From the NCBI RefSeq assembly GCF_030272615.1, contig NC_081414.1, positions 521,732,185 to 521,796,184 of the forward strand: a stretch of 64,000 bases of DNA, written 5' to 3'. The DNA is from Cryptomeria japonica. Its lineage: Eukaryota; Streptophyta; Pinopsida; Cupressales; Cupressaceae. The translations under genes were made by a program, and so were the position numbers. Positions 57,756-64,000 of the stretch are shown here, in pieces; within the stretch, counting starts at the first letter, position 1, and every line of letters starts with the position of its first letter. The notes beneath the pieces were generated by a model that saw only the letters and a program-made list of their open reading frames with translations, did not search any database and was not told the DNA's origin.

Positions 57756-58549
57756 TGTTGGCATATGCACACTCCAATGAGACATTGTATGTGATTGAAG
57801 GTTTTGTCATTGATGGCAACCTTGCAATCCTATGGCACTAGCAAAAGCATTATACCAGCATCAACAGATCACACTCTACACTGGTACTCAGGACACCGGC
57901 ACCGACACAAAAGAAAGGAAGTATACTGGCACAGAGGCCAACAAGATTTTGTTATACTATATTTTGTTTATTATTGTAAAAATGTGTAAGCCGACTTGGC
58001 AAATTGTAAAATGACTTATATATAAAAGAGATCGTTGTAGACATTTGGAATGATGTGTAGAAGCAAAAAAGGAAAATATTAGGCAGATCTACTGTGTGAA
58101 ATATAGGTCAAGGGGTATATGTAAAGAACAGAGTAGGAACCGGTACTGAATCTGGCATTGAAGATGCTATTATAAAGCAATACAAGATATTGGATTTGTA
58201 TAATCCTTATTGTAAGTTAGTGAGACTTGCCATTGAGCAGTGAGCTCTAGGCAGTTGGCCTTCCTACATGTGCAGGCCCCTATTGTAAGTAATATTCTCT
58301 TATTGGACAGTGAGTGAATATTGTGGGTCACAAATCCCATCAAGGTTTTTCACACACTAGGTTTCCTCGTTAAAATCTTGTGTTATGGTGTGCTTTTCAT
58401 GTGGATGTTCTTGATTCTATTTATTCCATTATTTCTTGCATACCAGTACACTGTTATATTATGTTATACATTTTTTAAGAGAAGAAATTCCATTCACCGG
58501 TCAGATACTAATTCAACCCCCCCTCTTAGTATCTGTGGGATCCCTAACA
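57756..58549 (+). repeat. 5' LTR of N2
   Basis: TGTTGGCATATGCACACTCC...GGGATCCCTAACA. TATA box TATATATAAAAG from 58017. Conserved tgtgggtcacaaatcccatc...ggtttttcacac block about 58321-58370. Perfect 9-bp U5 hairpin AGATACTAA (58503-58511) / TTAGTATCT (58526-58534). The 60-64-codon ORFs inside are not considered genes. Confidence 0.9.
58017..58028 (+). promoter_or_regulatory. TATA box of N2
   Basis: TATATATAAAAG, also present in the 3' LTR at 63823-63834. About 520 bp before the LTR end. Confidence 0.55.
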
Positions 58550-58551
58550 AT

Positions 58552-58563
58552 TGGTATCAGAGC
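58552..58563 (+). promoter_or_regulatory. Primer-binding site of N2 (initiator tRNA-Met)
   Basis: tggtatcagagc two bases after the LTR, followed by ttggtcc as in N1. Confidence 0.85.
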
Positions 58564-58620
58564 TTGGTCCTCTATTTCTAGAAGCCTAACAGCTTGAGGA
58601 AGATCCTGACACCGATAAAG

Positions 58621-59739
58621 ATGGAAAATCTAATGAAACAACTTGAAGGAGCTCTTACAGACTATGATGCAGAAAAATTAAAAAATATCAAATTAGAAGA
58701 TGATTTAAGGGCAGCTCAGGACATCATTCAGGCACTTCAAGAAAATTTTACTATTGCAAGAAATAAGAGAAGAGAACTTTGTGAAAAATTGCAAAATGAG
58801 AATGATGAAAAGGAATCACTTAATGATATGATAACCAAGTTGAAACAAGAGATCATGACAACAAAAAATGAAATGCAAGATATGACTATGAGATTTTGCT
58901 AAGAGATTGAGGATAGGAAGAAGAATGAAGAAGAATTGACCAGAAGACTAAGTGATGCAGCAAATGAGAACACAAGACTTAGCTATGAAAATGACATGTT
59001 GAAGACAGATTTGATGCATACTCAAAGAGACTCAAATGAACTGATGAGACAAAAGGAAATATTAGAAAGACAACTAGAAACTGCAAATCAACATAAAGAA
59101 AAACTCAAGAAAAGCTCAGAAGAACTTGGCACCTTGCTGAAGAATCAAAAACCTAAAGGTGACACTTCTGGAATTGGCTTTGAAATTGGTGAAAGCTCTG
59201 GTACTGCAAATACTCAGGATCACAACAAATTGGTAAGACAACCTAATGCCTATAAATTCAATGGAAAATGCTTTAACTGTAATAAGTAAGGTCATAAAGC
59301 AAATGAATGTAGATCTAGAAATTATCAGAATATCAACACACCCATTGGTCAATGTTCTAAATGCAACAAAGTAGGTCACAATTCTGAAAATAGTTGAATG
59401 AATGTGAGATGCTATGTTTGTGGAAGATTTGGACATTTATCTAATCAGTGCAGAACACAAATCAGCATAGGTTATGGGAAAGCTATTCAGAAAAATAATG
59501 TAACTTGTTATGCATGTAACAAGATTGGGCATATTGCTCAATTATGTAGAAGTAAAGGAACACTGGTAGACAACAAAATTTCTAGCTTGAAAGGTAAAGA
59601 AAAAGTTGAAGATGTTAAGCAAGAATTCTCAAAACAATGGATTAGAAAAGCTGATCTAAATATTGGGAATACTCCTCCACCAGTAGAACCAACCAATGCT
59701 TCACCGGTAGGACATAGTGATACTTCATCAAAAGGATAG
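58621..59739 (+). pseudogene. Trimmed Gag of N2
   Basis: ATG at 58621 (MENLMKQLEGALTDYDAEKL) opens a coiled coil of about 210 residues, broken by one TAA at 58900. A Gly/Ser-rich linker (GFEIGESSGTANTQDHNK) follows, then four zinc knuckles: CFNCNK-stop-GHKANEC, CSKCNKVGHNSENS (last Cys lost), CYVCGRFGHLSNQC (intact) and CYACNKIGHIAQLC (intact). The tail is Pro/Thr/Ser-rich, stop at 59737. Knuckles bind RNA in known Gag proteins and the coil should oligomerise. No UBN2-type capsid core precedes it. Apart from three or four point lesions the ORF would be about 370 codons. Confidence 0.8.
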
Positions 59740-60081
59740 AGCAGTGCTCCACTGGCAGGAAGTTCTTCATCTAATTGAAGAAAGTTTCTTTGAGGGTTTG
59801 GCAATCTAATGACACATGTATTATTATTCCCTCGGTTAGATATAAGAAGTTGAAAATTACTTATTACTGGCAAACGATGTTAAGTGAATACTTAACCGGC
59901 ATGCAATTAATGTGGTAGATGGTGAATAGACACTATTAAATTAAGGTTTTGGCTCCATTTCATTTCTCTAAGATTTCAAATTTATGAAGAGCACGAAGAT
60001 TCTGAGCTAAGGCATTTCAAGTAAGAAGCAAGAACACTCCAAGAAATCATCCATCCTAAAGGCAGCAAAAGGTATTTAATC
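59740..60081 (+). other. Spacer between gag and ORF2 in N2
   Basis: Non-coding and nearly the same as in N1. Notable pieces: gaagttgaaaattacttattactgg, aattaatgtggtagatgg and ccatttcatttctctaag. A leader or promoter for ORF2 is possible. No TATA box stands out. Confidence 0.45.
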
Positions 60082-63000
60082 ATGGCATCCACCTCTGCAA
60101 TTGAATATATAGCAAACCCTACTATTGTTGAAGTGATAAAAAGACCTAGGCCTGTATTTCAGTTATTTCCTAAGATAGCAAAGAAAGATGATACCTTAGG
60201 TGCTTTTTCTCAAATTCCTCAGGGAGTTGTTTATGCTGAAGACCCCAAAATGTACATCCACTACAACATTGAAGAGTTAGGAGATGAAGAAATTAAAACC
60301 ATGTTTAAAACTATGATATGTGATAATACCGGCAATGTAAAAAATGAACACAAGATCATTGAGACCCTAGGATTTATAGAGATCCTTAGCATTCCTGAAT
60401 TCCCCAAGGATGTGATTAGGATAGTCTTAAGCAGGGTATATGGTGAACTTTTCTGGTTAGATGCAATCCACAAGATCACCAAGGAAGTTGTGAACGCTGT
60501 CATAGGGTTACCGGCAACCGGTAAAAGACCAGATAAAACCAAGAAGGTTTCCAATGACCTAGTTATAAACCTAACTGGTGCAACATTCGACAAGAGGTCC
60601 CTAAGAGTTAATGATGTAATAGATATCAATGTGAGATTCATCACCATGATATTAGGATATAAAGCTACTCATGCAAATAGACTTAATTCAGTTTCAAGCT
60701 TATGCATTAAGAGTGCTTATGACATGGTCACAGACAATGCAAAAATTGATATATGTGAATGGTTAAAAGATGAATTAATTGACAGCCTTGGAAAGATCAA
60801 GAAGGACAAGAAAGAAACTTTTAGGTTTGGAAATCTGTTAGTATTTCTGTTGGTACACATAACAAAATAGGTTCCTGGTATAGGTTAAAAAGTACTTGGA
60901 TATGATATACTGGTAGGCAAACAATTAACAGAACTATTCAATAATATGGGTGAGAACAAGGAAAACAGTATTCGTGACTTTTTTCAAGCATTAAAGACCA
61001 AAATGAAGAAAAGAATAAGATTATCACAGAAGATTGTAGACAAATACAAAGATGAAATATTCTTTGTAATCAAGAAAGATGAAATTTGGATGGAAGCAAT
61101 CATCCCAAGGATAGTTTGGGTAATTGAGATGGGCTATGAAATAGATGATCACATAGTTGAAACATATGCTAAAGCACTTCTGGAAGCCCCCAGAGAACCT
61201 AAAGAAGAAGTATTTGGTAGTGCTGAAACCATAGAAAGTCAAATACAATCTAAGAAGAGAGTGAAAAAGGTTGAGGTAGTTCTAAGGAAAGGTACCAGAC
61301 AAGCAAAAGCCATCAAAGAAGATGTATTGAAGAAAACCGGTATAACAGAGGATGAGTTAGTAGATCCACAACCTGAAACTCACCAATCACCAGTAGGTAC
61401 TTCTTTAGGAAGTGACATGCCTAAAACTTTCAAAAGAGTTGTAAGAAAAAGAGATCCTTCACCGGCAACCATACCCTCACCCAGGAGGACAAGGCAAAAT
61501 AAACAAGCAATGAGATCTCCAATAAGAAAGGCCACACCAAAGAAGAAACTGACACCCAACAACAACAAGAAGACAAATAAAGACTTGGCCCCTCTTGATA
61601 TACTACCAAATGAAATCACAAAGGAAGGTAAATTGAAGAACATAGAGAAAATATATGACACTCTAATAGCTAATGAAAAAGAGCAAGTTGAAAATAGTGT
61701 TATATTACACATGGATATGTATAAGAAGTTTTTAATGGAAGTAGTCAATGAAGTTCCAGATGAACTATTCAAAAGACTAGAAGCAAGAAGACAAGCAGTG
61801 ATAGAACTGGATAAGAAAATAAAGATTGAAAAGCTACTTGTTGTATATCTGGTAAACTCTCCCCAAGAAATTGATGACCTAAATGCTCAAGCCAATAGGA
61901 CAGTATTTTCTACTGCAACAAGCACATTGCTTTAATGGTTGGAAGAATAAATGAGGTGACTGAAGAAACTGAAGATGGATGGGATATATTCCTGGTTGAG
62001 AAAGAAAAACAAGAAGAGTATAGGAACCCCAAACCCATAAAGTTTATCAAAAAGATAGAGACAAGGGGAAAGGAAAAGTTGGTGGACCACCTAGTATCAA
62101 GGTTAGAGACAACTTACCCCCACCTCCTTTAAATACTCCACTGGTAAAAACAACAACTACAGATGATCAACCGACAGCTGAGAGTATGGATGTAGAGGAT
62201 AATAGTCCTAATCTTAAAGTCCTATATACTATAGATATTGATACTCAGAAGATCAACATAGTGGTAGACAAGATTCAATTGATAAGGCTAATATGGCTAG
62301 TGAGCCTCTGGTAGCTAAGGAAACTGATAACACATAGGAGAAACCGGTAGAAGATAAAGAGAAAAAGGTAGAGACTCAAACACAGACTAAGACAACACAA
62401 CAAATAGAGGAATAAACAAAGCAAAAGGCTCTGGAACGGGAACAAGTACATAAGGAAATAGTACCACCGGCAACTAGTGAAAAACCATTGCTTAAAGAAA
62501 TGCAGACACAAATAGACCTACCAGAGGTCAATACAAGCTTGGTTACTTCCACCGGTACTCAAATTGTTGATTCATCATCAAGCTTCAAATCAACCAATGT
62601 GACTGAGGTACTATTAGATTCAATCAAGAAAATAACTGACTACAACTCACAAGCTTACAAAGCAATTGATGATTCCATACCAATTTTGAAGGTAATTTCT
62701 CCCAACTGTAATATAGACAATAAAGATTCTTTAGGACAACTGGATACTCTGTGTAAATATATCTCAGAAAACATTGAGCAAATAAAAGAAGAGTCAGTGA
62801 AGGATAAAGTAGAAGTTGAAAAACAGAAATTCTTTGATGAGAAACTAAAGAAGTGTAATAGAGATTTTGACACACTTCTACCAGAATTATGTAATTTGTT
62901 GAAAGAGTACAAAAATTTGTACAAAGATACTTGTAAAACAAACTTTTTGACTATAGATATAGACAAGAAAATGAGCAAGGTACAGGATGAGATCAATAAA

Positions 63001-63297
63001 CTTACAGATAGTTTTGTCAACTCACCTGATACACTATCAGTTTTTGAGGAGAAGATAACAAATTTTGAGGAAGAACTACTTAAATTGGAAAGAGAGAAAG
63101 AAAGGGTAATAAATAAGGCAAAACATTTAAGATCAAAACTAAGTCCAAGATTGGACTATCTAGCATCTCTATGGAAGGAAGTATCTGAGGCACTAATACA
63201 GGGAAGCAAAACACTGGCAAAGCATTTGCATCATCTCACCGGTACAGTGAAGAGAATAGAGACAGCAATAAAGGTTATCCTAAAAGTTTATGGATAG
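60082..63297 (+). pseudogene. ORF2 of N2: novel ~1,070-codon protein, broken
   Basis: ATG at 60082. N-terminal domain 60082-60870, ending in a TAG where N1 has CAG. Six codons later comes the TAA (60886-60888) shared with N1, then the same frame runs on. The next ATG is at 60946 (MGENKENSIRDFFQALKTKM). Open to 61935, where a frameshift moves the reading to 61935-62132. The original frame is regained before 62488 and runs to the stop at 63295-63297. C-terminal ~270 residues are coiled coil (VEVEKQKFFDEKLKKCNRDF, EEELLKLEREKERV). The basic linker is weaker than in N1 (TPKKKLTPNNNKKTNK). Together with N1 the two copies cover the whole reading frame. Function unknown. Confidence 0.7.
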
Positions 63298-63559
63298 TAT
63301 AAACTTGATTTTGGGAGATCTTTTTCAAATTGTAACCACCCAGTTACAAGGTTGAAACTACAAACTCTACTGACATCTTGACAACCTTTGTCATTGATGC
63401 CAAAGGGGGAGTAGTGGGATAAGAAAATTCAAATCACAGGACAGGAACCATATGCTCAGGGGGAGCACACACATTTTTGGTAACATTTTTGGACTTCACA
63501 TTTTTGGATCATTTTAAAAATTTCTCATGAGTGTTGCCATCAATGCCAAAGGGGGAGAT
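63298..63559 (+). promoter_or_regulatory. 3' untranslated segment and two polypurine tracts of N2
   Basis: cattgatgccaaagggggagtag (PPT-like, 63402-63411), a cagggggagcac motif (about 63457-63468) and the PPT aaagggggagat (63548-63559) preceded by the same catcaatgcc phrase. Confidence 0.7.
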
Positions 63560-64000
63560 TGTTGGCATATGCACACTCCAATGAGACATTGTATGTGATT
63601 GAAGGTTTTGTCATTGATGGCAACCTTGCAATCCTATGGCACCGACAAAAGCATTATACCGGCATCAGTAGATCACACTCTACATCGACACTCAGGACAT
63701 CAACATCGGCATAGAAGAAAGGAAGTATACCGACACAAAGGCCGACAGGATTTTGTTATACTATATTTTGTTTATTATTGTAAAAATGTGTAAGCTGACT
63801 TGGCAAATTGTAAAATGACTCTTATATATAAAAGAGATCATTGTAGACATTTGGAATGATGTGTAGAAGCAAAAAAGGAAAATATTAGGCAGACCTATTG
63901 TGCAAAATATAGGTCAAGGGGTATATGTAAAGAACAAAGCAGGAACTGATACTGAATCTAGCATTGAAGATGCTATTATAAAGCAATACAAGATATTGGA
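63560..64000 (+). repeat. 3' LTR of N2 (partial)
   Basis: First 441 bp of the LTR, with TATATATAAAAG at 63823-63834. Continues beyond the window. Confidence 0.9.

Larger units (their letters stand above)
57756..64000 (+). mobile_element. Element N2: pol-less LTR retrotransposon with ORF2, 3' LTR cut by the window end
   Basis: Plus-strand sister of N1. 5' LTR 794 bp, PBS, Gag (58621-59739), spacer, ORF2 (60082-63297), PPT and the first 441 bp of the 3' LTR. Again no protease, integrase or RT. Left flank is atgat; the right flank is outside the window. Sequence is close to N1 throughout, but the lesions differ. Confidence 0.9.

Noticed and set aside
57795-58014. 60-64 codon ORFs in the N LTRs (also 38134-38328 and 63599-63793)
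   Set aside because: Open in several LTR copies only because the copies are nearly identical. Two overlapping frames are open at once, and the N1 3' LTR does not keep them.

Overview
The window is plant nuclear DNA made almost entirely of nested LTR retrotransposons. No host gene could be recognised with confidence, and no tRNA, rRNA or CRISPR was seen. The density of degenerate Ty1/copia and pol-less elements, the long (0.8-1.4 kb) LTRs and the lack of genes point to a large-genome seed plant. A gymnosperm such as a conifer is my best guess, but that is inference from repeat style only.

Layout. 1-997: minus-strand LTR fragment that starts TGTAGA. 998-2892: 3' end of a plus-strand element (coiled-coil coding remnant, polypurine tract, LTR). 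2893-13755: 3' end and LTR of a plus-strand TGTAGA-type element, split at 4262 by a complete 8.7 kb minus-strand element G (4263-13005, target-site duplication ctatt) that has a Gln/Pro-rich ORF but no polymerase. 13756-14569: minus-strand fragment of a protein family that recurs later. 14570-26596: degenerate copia element E1, whose 5' LTR is split by a complete copia element B (15312-22639, TSD agatg). 26594-39650: minus-strand copia element F with a Sirevirus-like Gag, split by a complete pol-less element N1 (31801-38367, TSD agatt). 39651-41364: unassigned. 41365-41813: solo LTR (TSD gtaag). 41814-53451: copia element D, split by a complete copia element C (43549-50727, TSD gttag/attag). 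53452-56145: 5' half of a pol-less minus-strand element N3. 56146-57755: mostly unassigned, ending in an LTR fragment. 57756-64000: pol-less element N2 (plus strand), running off the window.

The most interesting system is the N family (N1, N2, N3 and two older fragments). Its elements carry a trimmed Gag (coiled coil plus four zinc knuckles, no recognised capsid core) and, in place of pol, a ~1,070-codon ORF2. ORF2 has an N-terminal domain that recurs in diverged form at 13.8-14.2 kb, a basic linker and a C-terminal coiled coil. Both good copies share one in-frame TAA that divides ORF2. N elements share primer-binding site, polypurine tract, LTR termini and a U5 hairpin with the copia elements here. 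F carries a similar coil-plus-knuckle Gag together with a pol, so F-like elements are the best candidate helpers. All copies in view are broken by stops or frameshifts.
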